Of a stretch of 64,000 nt of DNA, positions 34,370-45,027 are shown in pieces. The notes under the pieces are model-generated. The model was not told where the DNA came from, did not search any database, and worked only from the letters and a program-made list of their open reading frames with translations. The stretch comes from Desulfovibrio sp. (GTDB lineage Bacteria > Desulfobacterota > Desulfovibrionia > Desulfovibrionales > Desulfovibrionaceae): contig JAITSV010000056.1 of the NCBI GenBank assembly GCA_031287575.1, positions 86,413 to 150,412 on the forward strand, given 5' to 3'. Made by a program: the position numbers and the translations under genes. The first letter of the stretch is position 1. Every line of letters starts with the position of its first letter.

Positions 34370-35689
34370 TTAAAAATCTAACCCATACGTATCGATAAAC
34401 TGCCCGATACGGGCACGCGCGGCCTGCATGCGCTCGCGCAGTTCCACCTTGTAGGCGGCCAGGTCCAGTTGACGACGCGCCACGCCGGTGCGCATGGCGG
34501 CTTCGGCCACGGCCGGGGCCACCCATTCGATGACGCGCGGGTCCAGCGCCTTGGGGATGATGTAGTCCACCCCGTACGCCAGTTCGGACAGGTCGTAGGC
34601 GGCCAGCACCTCGGCGGGCACGGGTTCGCGCGCCAGGGCGGCCAGGGCGCGGGCGGCGGCCAGCTTCATTTCCTCGTTGATGGCGCTGGCGCGGGTGTCC
34701 AGCGCGCCCCGGAAGATGAACGGAAAGCCCAGCACGTTGTTGATCTGGTTGGGGTAGTCGGAGCGCCCCGTGGCCATGATCACGTCCTCGCGCGCGGCCC
34801 TGGCGTCCCCGTAGGAGATTTCCGGGTCGGGGTTGGCGCAGGCGAAGATGATGGGGTTCGGGGCCATGGAACGCACCATGTCCTGGGTGACCATGCCCCC
34901 CACGGACAGGCCCAGGAAGCAGTCCGCGCCGTGCATGACCTCGGCGAGGCTGCCGTGGTCCCGTTCCTGCGCGAATTCCAGCTTCTGGGGGTTCAGGTCG
35001 GTGCGGCCCTTGTGGATGAGCCCGCGCGAGTCGAACATGAACACGTTCTCGCGCCGCACGCCGAACGATTCGAAGAACCGGGTGCAGGCGATGGCCGCGG
35101 CCCCCGCCCCGCTGATCACCAGCTTGACGTCCTGCGGCAGGCGTCTGGTCATTTCCAGCGCGGAGATGAGCCCCGCGCCCGAGATGATGGCCGTACCGTG
35201 CTGGTCGTCGTGAAACACCGGGATGTCCATCTGCGGGATGAGCGTCTGCTCCACCTCGAAGCATTCCGGCGCCTTGATGTCCTCAAGGTTGATGCCGCCA
35301 AAGGTGGGTTCCAGCATCTTCACGAATTCGATGATCTTCTTGGGGTCCTTCTGGTCGATGGACAGGTCGTACACGTCGATGTCCGCGAAAATCTTGAACA
35401 GGACGCCCTTGCCTTCCATCACCGGCTTGCCCGCCAGCGGCCCGATGTTGCCAAGCCCCAGCACCGCCGTGCCGTTGCTGACCACGGCCACCAGGTTGCC
35501 CTTGTTGGTGTAGTCGTAGCCCAGTGAAACGTCGGCGTGGATGGCGCGGCACACCTCGGCGACGCCGGGGGTGTAGGCCATGGAAAGATGCTTCTGGGTG
35601 GCGCAGGGCTTTACGGGAACCACCTCGACCTTCCCGGGGTGGCCGCAGGAATGGTAGCGCAGCGCCTCGTCCTTGGTGAACAGGGCCAT
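34370..35689 (-). CDS. Malic enzyme (oxaloacetate-decarboxylating malate dehydrogenase)
   Basis: 439 residues, the short bacterial malic enzyme without the phosphotransacetylase tail. Motifs: [35 protein letters not shown], the metal-binding [10 protein letters not shown] and the nucleotide fold [16 protein letters not shown]. It converts malate to pyruvate and CO2 while reducing NAD(P); in sulfate reducers it links C4 acids to pyruvate. Cofactor preference cannot be read with certainty. GAGG precedes the ATG at 35689; longer in-frame starts are unlike the family. Confidence 0.92.
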   Translation of the reverse strand: MALFTKDEALRYHSCGHPGKVEVVPVKPCATQKHLSMAYTPGVAEVCRAIHADVSLGYDYTNKGNLVAVVSNGTAVLGLGNIGPLAGKPVMEGKGVLFKIFADIDVYDLSIDQKDPKKIIEFVKMLEPTFGGINLEDIKAPECFEVEQTLIPQMDIPVFHDDQHGTAIISGAGLISALEMTRRLPQDVKLVISGAGAAAIACTRFFESFGVRRENVFMFDSRGLIHKGRTDLNPQKLEFAQERDHGSLAEVMHGADCFLGLSVGGMVTQDMVRSMAPNPIIFACANPDPEISYGDARAAREDVIMATGRSDYPNQINNVLGFPFIFRGALDTRASAINEEMKLAAARALAALAREPVPAEVLAAYDLSELAYGVDYIIPKALDPRVIEWVAPAVAEAAMRTGVARRQLDLAAYKVELRERMQAARARIGQFIDTYGLDF

Positions 35690-35765
35690 GAATGCCTCGC
35701 TTGTCGTTGACGGTGCGGAAAAACGGAACAAAACCTCACGTCGGACCGGATGTTCGCACGTCCCC

Positions 35766-35904
35766 ACGTCCTCACATCCGGGCAAGGCGTTCAGCCCGCA
35801 GTCGGCACACGGTGCGCACCGCCATGGGGCCGACGTCCCCACGCCTGCCCGTGGCGGAATGCGCCCCCGCGTCCGGATGGCTGCATGTCCTCACGTCCGG
35901 GCAA
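35766..35904. repeat. 20-bp imperfect direct repeats in a divergent promoter region
   Basis: ACGTCCTCACATCCGGGCAA (35766-35785) and ATGTCCTCACGTCCGGGCAA (35885-35904) differ at two positions and are 119 nt apart. They lie between the malic enzyme and potassium-transporter genes and could be regulator sites or chance duplication. Confidence 0.4.
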
Positions 35905-35982
35905 CGTAGTGCAGCGGCGCATCCATTGCAAGCCGCGCCGCACCCCGCTTGCCGCGCCGAACGAACCGGGATAGTTTCAGGA

Positions 35983-37347
35983 ATGCTCCACCGTCGCCTG
36001 CTCTCGCCCCTCATCCTGCCGGTGTACTCGTTCGCGGGCGCCATCCTTGCCGGGGCCGCGCTGCTGTACCTGGACATCAGCCACGCCCCGGCGGCGGGCG
36101 GCCAGGGGCTGGCCTTCGTGGACGCGCTGTTCACCGCCACCTCCGCCGTGTGCGTCACCGGGCTGTCCGTGGTGGACACGGGCACCACCTTCAGCCAGGC
36201 CGGGCAGTGGATCATCCTCATACTCATCCAGCTTGGCGGCCTCGGCATCATGACCTATTCCAGCCTGCTGCTGTTCCTGCTGCGGCGGCGTGTCTCCCTG
36301 ACCGACAAGCTGGCCGTGGGCCAGGCCTTGATGCACGACGCCTCGTTCCACCTGGGGCGGTTCCTGTACCGGCTGGTGCGCACCATCCTGTGCATCGAGC
36401 TGGCGGCAGCGTGCCTGCTGTACATCTTCGCCCCGCAGGGCATGGGCGCGTTCGGCGCGCTGTTTCACGCCGTTTCGGCCTTCTGCAACGCGGGCTTCGG
36501 CCTGCGGCCCGACAACCTGATGCCGTGGCAGGAGCACGCCGGGGTGAACCTGGTGATCATGTTCCTGATCGTGGTGGGGGGCATCGGCTTTTCGGTCATC
36601 GACGAACTGCTGGGGGCCGCGCGGACGAAACTTTCCGGCAGGCCCTATCGCCCCCTCAGCCGCCACACCCGGCTGGTGCTGTCCACCACCGCGTTCCTCA
36701 TCGTGGCCGGGGCCGCGCTGATCTGGCTGGCCGAATACCTTAGCGACTACACCGGGCTCAGCCCCGCCGGGCTGGTGCTGCCCGCCTTCTTCCAGTCCGT
36801 CACCTGCCGCACGGCGGGCTTCAACACCATGGACATCGCGCGCCTGACCGACTTCACCCTGATGGTGATGATCTGCCTGATGTTCGTGGGCGGCTCGCCA
36901 GGGTCGTGCGCGGGCGGCATCAAGACCACCAGCTTCCGGGTGCTGGCCGGATTCGTGGAAATGCAGTTGCGCGGCAGGCGGCAGAACGTACTGCTGGGCC
37001 GCGCCGTGGACGCCCCCACCCAGGCCAAGGCGCTGACCCTGTTCCTGTTCGCCATCATCGTGGTGACCGTGGGCACCATGGTGCTCAGCCTGACCGAGGG
37101 CGGCATCAGCCCGCATACCCATGGCCGGTTCGAACAGCTGGACCTGATGTTCGAGGTGGTATCCGCCTTCGGCACCGTGGGCCTGACCACCGGCGTCACC
37201 CCGCACCTCAGCGTGCCCGGCAAGATTTTGATAACCCTGCTGATGTTCATAGGGCGCATCGGCCCCATCTGGCTGCTGGCCACCTTGCAGCATTTGCAGG
37301 GCGAACCCAAGTTCCGCTGGCCCGAGGTGGACTACCCCATCGGGTAG
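35983..37347 (+). CDS. Potassium uptake protein, KtrB/TrkH family
   Basis: 454 residues with four repeated membrane-pore-membrane units. The pore loops are visible as TSAVCVTGLSVVDTG, SAFCNAGFGLRPDN, QSVTCRTAGFNTMD and SAFGTVGLTTGVTP, each with the selectivity glycine. It imports K+ (possibly with Na+) across the inner membrane. The size and the adjacent single-RCK regulator fit KtrAB better than full TrkAH. The start ATG at 35983 has CAGGA directly before it. The regulator gene follows after 36 nt, so they form an operon. Confidence 0.9.
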   Translation: MLHRRLLSPLILPVYSFAGAILAGAALLYLDISHAPAAGGQGLAFVDALFTATSAVCVTGLSVVDTGTTFSQAGQWIILILIQLGGLGIMTYSSLLLFLLRRRVSLTDKLAVGQALMHDASFHLGRFLYRLVRTILCIELAAACLLYIFAPQGMGAFGALFHAVSAFCNAGFGLRPDNLMPWQEHAGVNLVIMFLIVVGGIGFSVIDELLGAARTKLSGRPYRPLSRHTRLVLSTTAFLIVAGAALIWLAEYLSDYTGLSPAGLVLPAFFQSVTCRTAGFNTMDIARLTDFTLMVMICLMFVGGSPGSCAGGIKTTSFRVLAGFVEMQLRGRRQNVLLGRAVDAPTQAKALTLFLFAIIVVTVGTMVLSLTEGGISPHTHGRFEQLDLMFEVVSAFGTVGLTTGVTPHLSVPGKILITLLMFIGRIGPIWLLATLQHLQGEPKFRWPEVDYPIG

Positions 37348-37383
37348 GCCGCGCGGACAGGCGACGCATCCGGGAGCACCACC

Positions 37384-38049
37384 ATGGTGAACGTGGCGAA
37401 GAAACTGGAAATCGGCATCGTGGGCCTTGGCAAGTTCGGCCTGCAACTGGGGCGCACCCTGACCGGCATGGGGCACACCGTGGTGGGCCTGGATACCGGC
37501 GAGGCCCGCGTGCGCCTGGCCCAGGACGTGCTGGCGCAGGTCTATCAGGCCAACGCGGCGGACATCGCGGTATTGCAGCAACTGCGCTTCCAGGACCTGG
37601 ACATCGTGTTCGTGAGCGTGGGCGATTCCATGGAAACCTCGCTGCTGGTGGTGCTGAACCTTCAGGAGCTTGGGGCGCACAAGATCGGGGTCAAGGCGGC
37701 CTCCATCGAACACCGCAAGGTGCTCACGCGGCTTGGCGTGGACCTGGTGATCCTGCCCGAACACGACGTGGCCACCCATGTGGCCCACCGGCTGGCCAAC
37801 CCCGGCATGCTCGACCTGCTGCCCCTGGGCGGCGGGGTGCTGGTGCAGGAACTGGTGGTGGACAAGTGGGCGGGCCGCACCCTGCTGGACCTGAAGCTGG
37901 TCAACGCCTACGGGGTCATGGTGGTGGCCGTGAAGCCCGCGGGCGGCAAGGAGTATCGGTTTGTGCCGCAGGCGCACCAAACTTTGGAGCGCGGGGACGC
38001 GCTGGTGGTCATCGGCAAGCAGGAGGATGTGTTGCGGCTGGTGCCTTGA
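37384..38049 (+). CDS. Potassium channel regulatory subunit, KtrA/TrkA RCK family
   Basis: 221 residues: an RCK_N Rossmann domain (IGIVGLGKFGLQLGRTL, then VVGLDTGEARV) and a C-terminal RCK_C domain (about 135-221). The protein forms cytoplasmic rings that gate the KtrB/TrkH pore in response to ATP/ADP or NAD(H). It is directly downstream of its membrane partner. GGGAGC lies about 10 nt before the ATG. Length is standard for KtrA, half of E. coli TrkA. Confidence 0.92.
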   Translation: MVNVAKKLEIGIVGLGKFGLQLGRTLTGMGHTVVGLDTGEARVRLAQDVLAQVYQANAADIAVLQQLRFQDLDIVFVSVGDSMETSLLVVLNLQELGAHKIGVKAASIEHRKVLTRLGVDLVILPEHDVATHVAHRLANPGMLDLLPLGGGVLVQELVVDKWAGRTLLDLKLVNAYGVMVVAVKPAGGKEYRFVPQAHQTLERGDALVVIGKQEDVLRLVP

Positions 38050-38093
38050 AGTCATTCGCGCGGCGAAGGAGATGGGAAGAGGCGCGTGCTGAT

Positions 38094-38945
38094 GGATGCG
38101 GCCTCTACGAAGACACGCCAGCCCGTTTGATTGCGCTCGATTTCGTTACGCCTCCGGCGGGAGGCAAAAGAGATGTCGCGCGCCGCTGGGTGCGGCTTCT
38201 ACGAATACAGTACTGCCCTTTTGTTCAAGCTCGATTTCGTTATGTCTCCGACGGGCAGGGGGTGTTGTAACGAACACCCCCTGCACCCCCGCGTTCCAAG
38301 GGGCTGCGCCCCCTGGACCCCCGTGTCATCCTGCAACGCATTCCTTTCGTCGCCAGCTTCCCTGCGGCGCTGACGCGCCTCGGGCGATCTGGCGACGGGA
38401 ACGCGATGTGCGCCAATCTCTCGTCGTCACGGCGTAGCGAGGGTGCCTTTGCAACACGTATCTCGCGCGGCGTCTCTACGGCGGCAGCTTCCCTACGGCG
38501 CTGGGGCACCTCCGGGTGATCTGCCGCCAGTGCCGCCAATGCGCGCGAAGTTCCCATTGCCGTGACCACGCTATGGGACGCGCGTGTATTTTGGGGTTGG
38601 TTCAAGGGAAAGGCACGGCGCGTAGAAGCGTGTGACACCGGGCTTTGACGGCGGCACATGCGTCGCAACGGGGGCGTGGGTAGGGGAACCCGAGTATGAT
38701 GGAGGCAACGGGAGTTCCGCGCACATGCGCATTCCGCCGGGCAGATCACCCGAAGGCGCCCCGGCGCCGGAGGGAAGCTGCCCGGTGAAGAATGCGGTGC
38801 ACGATGCGTTGGGGGTCCAGGGGAGGCGCAGCCCCCCTGGAGCGCGGGGGTACAGGGGGCCGCCGCTCAGCGGCCCCCTGTCCGTCGGAGACATAACGAA
38901 ATCGGGCGTGCTCAGTAATGCTGGCGTGTATTCGTAGAAGCGGTG
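38094..38945. repeat. Gene-free block of decayed, nested repeats
   Basis: No gene is seen from 38050 to 38999. Instead, related copies of one element occur: a short copy at about 38096-38162, a fuller one at about 38192-38420 (CTTCTACGAATACA, CGATTTCGTTATGTCTCCGA, a GGGGGTGTT/AACACCCCC hairpin, CAGCTTCCCT), a 3' fragment at about 38480-38562 and an inverted fuller copy at about 38690-38943. Divergence is high. It looks like repeated insertion and decay of a non-coding element; boundaries are approximate. Confidence 0.7.
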
Positions 38946-38999
38946 CCTAGAAGGCACAACCTTTCCCCATCCCGCCGGACACGGCCCATCCCCCAGCCC

Positions 39000-40280
39000 C
39001 TACACCACCTTCACCCCGCCAAGCCACAGCGCCTTCACCCTGCCCACCAGATCCTTCCCCAAAAACGGCGTGTTCAGGCTCTTCGAGTGCATGGTCTCGC
39101 GCGAGGCCACCCACTTCTCTTCCGGGTCCAGCAGGAAGAAATCCGCCGGGTCGCCGACGCCAAATCCGTTCACGGGCAGCCCGAATATCCTTCCCGGTTC
39201 CGTCGCCCACAGGCGCATCAGGTCGGCTTCGGTCAGCACGCCTTCGCGCACCAGCCCCCAGGTCAGGGCCACGGCGGTATCCAGGCCGGTGATGCCGTTG
39301 GGCGCTTCGTCCAGCGGGGTTTCCTTCTCGTGCGCCGCATGCGGGGCATGGTCGGTGGCCAGGATGTCGATGACGCCGGACTTCACGGCCGCGCGCAGGG
39401 CGGCCACGTCGTCGTCGGTGCGCAGGGGCGGGTTGACCTTGGCCTTGGTGTCGTACCCCAAGAGTTCCCTGTCGGTCAGCAGCAGGTAGTGGGGGCAGGT
39501 TTCCGCCGTTACCGGCACGCCGCGCTGCTTGGCCCAGGCGATCAACTCCACCGAGCGGCGGCACGAGATGTGCGCCAGGTGGATGGGCAACTTCAGATAG
39601 TCGGCCAGCAGGATGTCGCGCGCAACGTGCAGCGCCTCGCCGATGTCCGGCTGACCCTTCACCCCGATGCGTCCGCTGGTCTCGCCCTCGTTCATGTGCG
39701 CGCCCTTGGCCAGGTAGGGGTCCTCGCAGTGGTCGATGACCACCTTGCCCTGGTCGGCGGCGTATTCCACGCAGCGGCGGAACATTTCGGTATCCGGCAC
39801 GGGCGCGCCGTCGTTGGAAAAGGCCACGCAGCCCGCCTCGGCCAGTTCGGCCAGCGGGGCAAGCTCCGTGCCCTTCAGCCCCACCGTGGCCGCGCCAATG
39901 GGGTGCAGGCGCGGGCCGTGCGGCCAGTGGCGGCGGGCGGTGTCGATCATGTCGCGGGTGATGGAGGCGTCGTCGTTGACCGGCTTGGTGTTGGCCATGC
40001 ACAGCACGGCCCCGAACCCGCCGTGGGCGGCCGCCGCAAGGCCGCTGGCGATGTCTTCCTTGTACTCCTGCCCCGGCTCGCGCATGTGGGTGTGCGCATC
40101 GATGAAGGCCGGGAACAGCACCATGCCCCTGGCGTCGATGCTCTCCGCCCCGGCGGGGGCGCTGCCCGCGCCACTGTCCGACACGGACGCGATGCGCCCG
40201 TCGGCCACGGCAACATCCACCATGCGCCCCAGCAGGCGGGCATTGCGAAGGAACAGGGAAGGGGAAGTGGTGGCGGTCAT
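39000..40280 (-). CDS. pyrC: Dihydroorotase
   Basis: 426 residues of the class I dihydroorotase type. Zinc-site motifs: [17 protein letters not shown], the metal-site His in [10 protein letters not shown] and the late [13 protein letters not shown] with the catalytic Asp. It cyclises carbamoyl aspartate to dihydroorotate in pyrimidine synthesis. The start ATG overlaps the pyrB stop (ATGA), a tight pyrBC pair common in bacteria where the two enzymes associate. Catalytic residues look intact, so it is not an inactive PyrC-like subunit. It is the last gene of the operon, next to the decayed repeat block. Confidence 0.95.
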   Translation of the reverse strand: MTATTSPSLFLRNARLLGRMVDVAVADGRIASVSDSGAGSAPAGAESIDARGMVLFPAFIDAHTHMREPGQEYKEDIASGLAAAAHGGFGAVLCMANTKPVNDDASITRDMIDTARRHWPHGPRLHPIGAATVGLKGTELAPLAELAEAGCVAFSNDGAPVPDTEMFRRCVEYAADQGKVVIDHCEDPYLAKGAHMNEGETSGRIGVKGQPDIGEALHVARDILLADYLKLPIHLAHISCRRSVELIAWAKQRGVPVTAETCPHYLLLTDRELLGYDTKAKVNPPLRTDDDVAALRAAVKSGVIDILATDHAPHAAHEKETPLDEAPNGITGLDTAVALTWGLVREGVLTEADLMRLWATEPGRIFGLPVNGFGVGDPADFFLLDPEEKWVASRETMHSKSLNTPFLGKDLVGRVKALWLGGVKVV

Positions 40281-41254
40281 GCGCGGCCTCCGTTGTCGGC
40301 GGTCTGCTCTATGCCGGTGCGGGTGGCGAGCAGGAAAAGGATTGCCATGCGCGTGGCCACGCCCGCGGCCACCTGATCCAGGATCAGGCTTTCGGGCGCG
40401 TCGGCCAGCACGGACGAGATTTCCAGCCCCCGGTTCATGGGGCCGGGGTGCAGCACCCGCGCGCCCGGGGCGGCCATGGCCAGATGCCGGGGCGACAGGC
40501 AGAACCGCTGCGCGTATTCACGCAGGTCGGGCAGCAGGCCCGCCTGCTGACGTTCCAGTTGCAGGCGCAGGCACATCACCGCGTCCGCGCCCTGCACGGC
40601 GTCGTCCAGCCGGTTGAAGATGGTCACCGGCCAGTTGTGCACCCCGGCGGGCAGCAGGGTGCGCGGCGCGCACAGCCGCACCTTTACCCCCAGCGACGAG
40701 AGCAGGTGCACGTTGGAGCGGGCCACCCGGCTGTGGGCAATGTCACCGAGGATGAGCAGGGTGCGCCCCTCGAAGGTGTCGCCCCAGACCTGGCGCAGCG
40801 AATAGCAGTCCAGCAGGGCCTGGGTGGGGTGGGCGTGCCAGCCGTCGCCCGCGTTGACCACCGAGCAGTCCAGCCGCTCGGCCAGAAACTGCGCGGCACC
40901 GCTGGATGAATGGCGGATGACGATGATGTCCGGCGTCATGGCCTGCAAGGTGAGCGCGGTGTCCTTCAGGCTTTCGCCCTTGGACAGGCTGGACCCGCTC
41001 TTGGCCAGCGAGAAGGTGTCGGCGGAAAGCCGCTTGCCCGCCACGTCGAACGAGGTCTTGGTGCGGGTGCTCGGCTCCGCGAAGAACAGCACCACGCTCT
41101 TGCCCTTCAGGGTGGGCACCTTCTTCACGGGGCGACGGTTGATGTCGTGGAACTGGGCCGCCGTGTCCAGCAGGTGGAACAGCTCTGCCCGCGTCAGCTG
41201 GGTGACGTCCAGCAGATCCTTGTGGGGCCACGTGGGGCGTTGTGCGTGCTGCAT
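40277..41254 (-). CDS. pyrB: Aspartate carbamoyltransferase catalytic subunit
   Basis: 325 residues. The carbamoyl-phosphate loop is [20 protein letters not shown], and later motifs [34 protein letters not shown] and [12 protein letters not shown] match PyrB. It joins carbamoyl phosphate and aspartate. No regulatory-subunit gene pyrI is adjacent, as expected for the class associated with PyrC. The ATG at 41254 lacks a clear ribosome site, so translation may be coupled to the upstream amidohydrolase gene, whose stop lies 14 nt away. Confidence 0.95.
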   Translation of the reverse strand: MQHAQRPTWPHKDLLDVTQLTRAELFHLLDTAAQFHDINRRPVKKVPTLKGKSVVLFFAEPSTRTKTSFDVAGKRLSADTFSLAKSGSSLSKGESLKDTALTLQAMTPDIIVIRHSSSGAAQFLAERLDCSVVNAGDGWHAHPTQALLDCYSLRQVWGDTFEGRTLLILGDIAHSRVARSNVHLLSSLGVKVRLCAPRTLLPAGVHNWPVTIFNRLDDAVQGADAVMCLRLQLERQQAGLLPDLREYAQRFCLSPRHLAMAAPGARVLHPGPMNRGLEISSVLADAPESLILDQVAAGVATRMAILFLLATRTGIEQTADNGGRA

Positions 41255-41268
41255 GTGGGTGTGGGGGG

Positions 41269-42705
41269 TTACGGGGTTATCCCCAGTGCTTGGGAAAAAT
41301 CTTGGGGCAGCAGGGCCAGCCGCGCGCGGCGGCCCGGAACGATGGCGCCGATGTCGCCCCGGCCCAGGGCGGCTGCGCCGTCCACGGTCAGCAGGCGCAG
41401 CAGGGCGGCGGGCGGCAGGTCGTGCCCGGCGGGCAGGTCGCGCAGGGCGCGGGCCTCGTTCCACAGGTCCAGGTCGTGGTTCGAGGCCAGGCTGTCGGTG
41501 CCCAGGCACAGCGGCGCGCCTGCCTCGGCCAGGGCGCGGGCCGGGGCCGTGCCTACGTTGATGGCCGCGTTGGAGCGCGGGCACAGGCAGACGTGCGCGC
41601 CCGATTCGGCCAGCAGGCGGATGTCCGCCGCGTCCAGTTGCACGCAGTGCACGGCCAGGGTGCCCTCGTCCAGCAGGCCGAGTTCTGCGGCATAGGGCAC
41701 GGGGCGCATGCCCGGCGCGGCAAAACCCGGCGGCAGCACGCGCACGGCCAGCAGGTCGGCCAGCGCGCCGCGCCCGGTGGTCAGGAATTCCACCTCGTCC
41801 GGGTGCTCGGCCAAGTGCATGGAAAAGACGCGGTGGTTGCGTTCGCACCAGCGGCGGGCGGCGGCCAGGGCCACCGGGTGGGTGGAATACAGGGCGTGCC
41901 CGGCCAGAGCGGCATCGGGGTGGATGGGGAAGGGCGCGCCGGGGGCGGGGGCAGGGCCGGGAGAAATAGTGGGGCCGGAGGGCGGGAAATCGTCCACGGC
42001 AAGATCGGACGCCAGTTCCGCCATGGCGCGCGGCCACAGGGCGGCGGTGTCTGCGGGTGCTGCCGGTTCGCCGTCGCGCGTGGTGAAGCGGTAGCCGAAC
42101 ACTTCCGCGAAGTGCGAACAGCCGATGGACGCGGCCTGCATGGCACGGCGCACGGCGGCGGGGGCCACGGCGGTGATGTCGCCCACGTGGGCGGTGTGGC
42201 AGGCCACGAGCTGGCGCGCGGCTTCGGCCAGTGCGGCGGCGCGGACGTCCGGAGGCGTTTCCGCACCCGCCAGCGGCAACAGGCTCTTAACCCACGGCAC
42301 GAAGCCGCCCCCCAGCACGGTGCGCCCGGCCAGGTGCGAAAGTTCGAGGTGCGCGTGGCAGTTGACCACGCCGGGCATCAGGGTGACCTCGCCAAGGTCG
42401 GCCAGGGGCACCCCCGTGCGGCGGCGGAAGGCGTCCATGGGCTCCACGGCTTCGATGATGCCGCCGCGCAGCCCGGAAAGCACGCGGGCCGCGCCAACGG
42501 GGTCATAAGGGGCATCCGCGCTGTCCGGCGCGGCGCATGTGCCACCCGCCACTACCGCCTGCCCGGTGCCGTCCAAGAAAATGCCCCGGATCACAACGAC
42601 ATGGTCGTCGAGAACGCGGGGCGGCGAAAACAGGTCGCGCGGGTCTCGTGACGGACCCTCACCTGCGAGGGGTATGACGCGTCGCGCGCGGACGGCGATG
42701 AGCAT
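41269..42705 (-). CDS. Amidohydrolase family protein (deaminase-like)
   Basis: 478 residues of the metal-dependent TIM-barrel amidohydrolases of the chlorohydrolase/deaminase group. Motifs: [20 protein letters not shown] (first metal His pair), [20 protein letters not shown] and [15 protein letters not shown]. The [10 protein letters not shown] form resembles aminodeoxyfutalosine deaminases of the futalosine menaquinone pathway, but that substrate is inference. It is the first gene of the pyrBC operon, an association seen in Desulfovibrio. An Ala/Pro-rich insertion lies around residues 245-265. The start at 42705 is uncertain; ribosome sites are poor. Confidence 0.75.
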   Translation of the reverse strand: MLIAVRARRVIPLAGEGPSRDPRDLFSPPRVLDDHVVVIRGIFLDGTGQAVVAGGTCAAPDSADAPYDPVGAARVLSGLRGGIIEAVEPMDAFRRRTGVPLADLGEVTLMPGVVNCHAHLELSHLAGRTVLGGGFVPWVKSLLPLAGAETPPDVRAAALAEAARQLVACHTAHVGDITAVAPAAVRRAMQAASIGCSHFAEVFGYRFTTRDGEPAAPADTAALWPRAMAELASDLAVDDFPPSGPTISPGPAPAPGAPFPIHPDAALAGHALYSTHPVALAAARRWCERNHRVFSMHLAEHPDEVEFLTTGRGALADLLAVRVLPPGFAAPGMRPVPYAAELGLLDEGTLAVHCVQLDAADIRLLAESGAHVCLCPRSNAAINVGTAPARALAEAGAPLCLGTDSLASNHDLDLWNEARALRDLPAGHDLPPAALLRLLTVDGAAALGRGDIGAIVPGRRARLALLPQDFSQALGITP

Positions 42706-42995
42706 TGTCTGTACGGGGGGTTGGGTGTACAAGCCGGGCACGGTGGCCCCGGCACTTGGGGCAGATCGTTGGGCGCATGCCCACAAGATAGTGTTCCACA
42801 ATCGGGTGGGGATGTAAAGAAAACGGGCGCGCCCGCCGAACAGATGACGACGGATGGCCCGCAGGCAGTCGCGCTGCCGGGCGGCCTCCCGCCTGCCAGC
42901 TCCCTGGGCTCACTGTCCCACTGTTCCCGCAGTCCCGCCCCTTTCGGGACGCTCCTTCACCGCAACTTCAGCCGCGTGTCCCCGCGCAGATTCCC

Positions 42996-43946
42996 ATGAC
43001 CACATCGCACCGCAGCCTCTGTCTCATCCACGCCAACTGCCAGGGCGATCCGCTGGCGCAACTGCTGGCCGCCTCGCCGCAGTTTGCCGCGCGCTACGAA
43101 ATCCGCCGGTACACCAACTACCTGCGCGAGCGCGTGGCCCCCGCCGAACTTTCCGGCTGCGGGCTGTTCCTGTACCAGCACCTGGGCGAAAAGTGGGACG
43201 ACCACGCCTCGGACAGGCTGCTGGCCATGGTCAACCCGGCGGCGCGGGTGCTGCGCCTGCCCAACATGCTGTTCACGGGCTACTGGCCGTTCTGGACCAA
43301 CAGGAGCCCCATGGATTTCGGCGATTCGTTCCTGGACCGGCTGGTATCCATGGGTCTGGGCATGGCGGAAATCCTGCACGTGTACCTGCACGGCGACATT
43401 GCGGCCAAGTATGACCTGGACGCCATGCTGGGCGCATCGCTGGATGTGGAGCGGGACAAGGAACGCGGGGCGGATGTGGCGGCGGGCGCGGACCGGGGCA
43501 AGGCCGGGGGCGTTGGCGTTGATCGGGGCCATGACGCAGGCTGGGATAATGACGCTGCGGGGCGCGCGCTGCCGGGCGGCATCCCCGCCGTGGTGGCCCC
43601 CACGGTGGAACTGGTGGAAACGCTGTGGCAGCAGGAACGGTTGTACGCCACCATCAACCACCCCAACCGGCGGCTGGTGCTGCACGTGGCGGAAGGGGTG
43701 CTGGCGGCGCTGGGCATGGATCCGTTGCCCCCGGCGGTGCGCGACGGCTTCACCGACCCGTACCCGGAATTCGAGCTGCCCATCCACCCGCAGGTGGCCG
43801 CCCACCACGGGCTGGCCTTCGGCGGGCCGGACGCCACCTACAATATTTACGGGCGGCGCATGACCTTCGAGGACTACGTGCGCCGCTACGCGGACTGCCG
43901 CCTGCGCGGCATCGACAATTTCATCGGATATTTGCAGCTGGTGTAG
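42996..43946 (+). CDS. WcbI-like polysaccharide biosynthesis family protein
   Basis: 316 residues. The N-terminus LCLIHANCQGDPLAQLLAAS carries the HANCQG motif of the WcbI family, followed by YTNYLRERV, LFLYQHLGEKW and RLPNMLFTGYWPFW. WcbI proteins are encoded in capsule clusters and are thought to act as transferases on cell-surface polysaccharides. A Gly/Ala/Asp-rich insertion (about 155-190) probably forms a loop. There is no signal peptide, so a cytoplasmic role is likely. No capsule genes are adjacent, so its acceptor is unknown. The 290-nt upstream region shared with the divergent amidohydrolase gene holds no clear element. Confidence 0.75.
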   Translation: MTTSHRSLCLIHANCQGDPLAQLLAASPQFAARYEIRRYTNYLRERVAPAELSGCGLFLYQHLGEKWDDHASDRLLAMVNPAARVLRLPNMLFTGYWPFWTNRSPMDFGDSFLDRLVSMGLGMAEILHVYLHGDIAAKYDLDAMLGASLDVERDKERGADVAAGADRGKAGGVGVDRGHDAGWDNDAAGRALPGGIPAVVAPTVELVETLWQQERLYATINHPNRRLVLHVAEGVLAALGMDPLPPAVRDGFTDPYPEFELPIHPQVAAHHGLAFGGPDATYNIYGRRMTFEDYVRRYADCRLRGIDNFIGYLQLV

Positions 43947-44074
43947 GCTGGCAGGGGCAAGCCACCGCACACGCGCTCAAGTGGCGCCATCCCGTGGCGC
44001 CATGCCGGTGCGCCCGGCGTGGGGGCAACCCGCGCGCCGCATGGAGCGTCGAGCGCCGAACGTCGTGTCCCCTG

Positions 44075-44896
44075 CTATGCCGGGGGCGCGGCAGAGTTCG
44101 TCTGCCCGTCGAGTCCCAGCAGGGTGGCCGCGCTGGACAGCAGCACCTCTATCTCGCCGTCGGAAAGGTCCAGCCGCCGTTGCAGGCGGTGGCATTCGTC
44201 GGCGGGGTCGAACAGGGGGTAGTCGCTGCCGAACAGGATGTGTTCGCGGTCGTGCTGGTCGAAGATGGCGTGCAGGGTGGCGTCGTCGATGAACGAGAGG
44301 CTGCTGGAGGTGTCCATCCACACCTCGCGACCCACCAGCGCCTCCAGGGCGTACTGCCAGTGCAGGTAGCCGCCCAGGTGCGCGGCGATGAACCGGGCGC
44401 GCGGAAAGGCATCCAGCAGGGCGGCCAGCTTGTACGGGCAGGAGGGGTTTTCCGCCGGGGGCAGCTTGTCGCCGATGTGGCACATGAACACGAAGTCGTC
44501 CTGCGCCGCCTCGATGATGGGCAAAAGGCGCGGGTCGTCCAGGCGAAAGCCCTGGAATTCCGGGTGCAGCTTCAGCCCCCGGATGCCCGCCGCGCGCAGC
44601 CTGTCCAACTGGTGCTCCCAATCCTCATACTCCGGGTGCACGGTGCCGAAGGCCACCACCTCCGGGTGGTGGCGCTGCAATTCCACGGCAAAGGAGTTGG
44701 CGGGCACCACCTGCGCGGCGGCGGTGGCGGCGCAGTGCACCACCACGCCGTCCAGCCCGGCGCGTTTGGCGCGGGGCAGCAGGTCTTCCACCACGCCTTC
44801 GCCCACGGGCGGGATGCCGTAGTGCGATTCCAGCTGTTGCAGGACCTTGGACGCGATCTTGGGATGGAAGGCGTGGGTGTGGACGTCGAGGAACAT
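44075..44896 (-). CDS. Amidohydrolase-2 family metal-dependent hydrolase
   Basis: 273 residues, a compact TIM-barrel hydrolase. Metal-site features are FLDVHTHAFHPKIASKVLQ, GLKLHPEFQGF, FMCHIGDK, ARFIAAHLGGYLHW and the final ILFGSDYPLFDP. The family includes decarboxylases and lactonases; no substrate can be assigned. The ATG at 44896 has AGGGCAAGG upstream. It stands alone between convergent and unrelated genes, with nothing notable in the short gap to the WcbI-like gene. Confidence 0.8.
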   Translation of the reverse strand: MFLDVHTHAFHPKIASKVLQQLESHYGIPPVGEGVVEDLLPRAKRAGLDGVVVHCAATAAAQVVPANSFAVELQRHHPEVVAFGTVHPEYEDWEHQLDRLRAAGIRGLKLHPEFQGFRLDDPRLLPIIEAAQDDFVFMCHIGDKLPPAENPSCPYKLAALLDAFPRARFIAAHLGGYLHWQYALEALVGREVWMDTSSSLSFIDDATLHAIFDQHDREHILFGSDYPLFDPADECHRLQRRLDLSDGEIEVLLSSAATLLGLDGQTNSAAPPA

Positions 44897-45027
44897 GGGC
44901 CTTGCCCTACGCCCGGTCCATTGGGCAGTCAAGCGAGCAGGCACATTCGTCGCATGAAGTGTGTTCGCATGTGCAGCATGGATGCCCGTGAGGGTCCGTG
45001 ATCGCCCGCGTTCGCCCCAATGAATCG

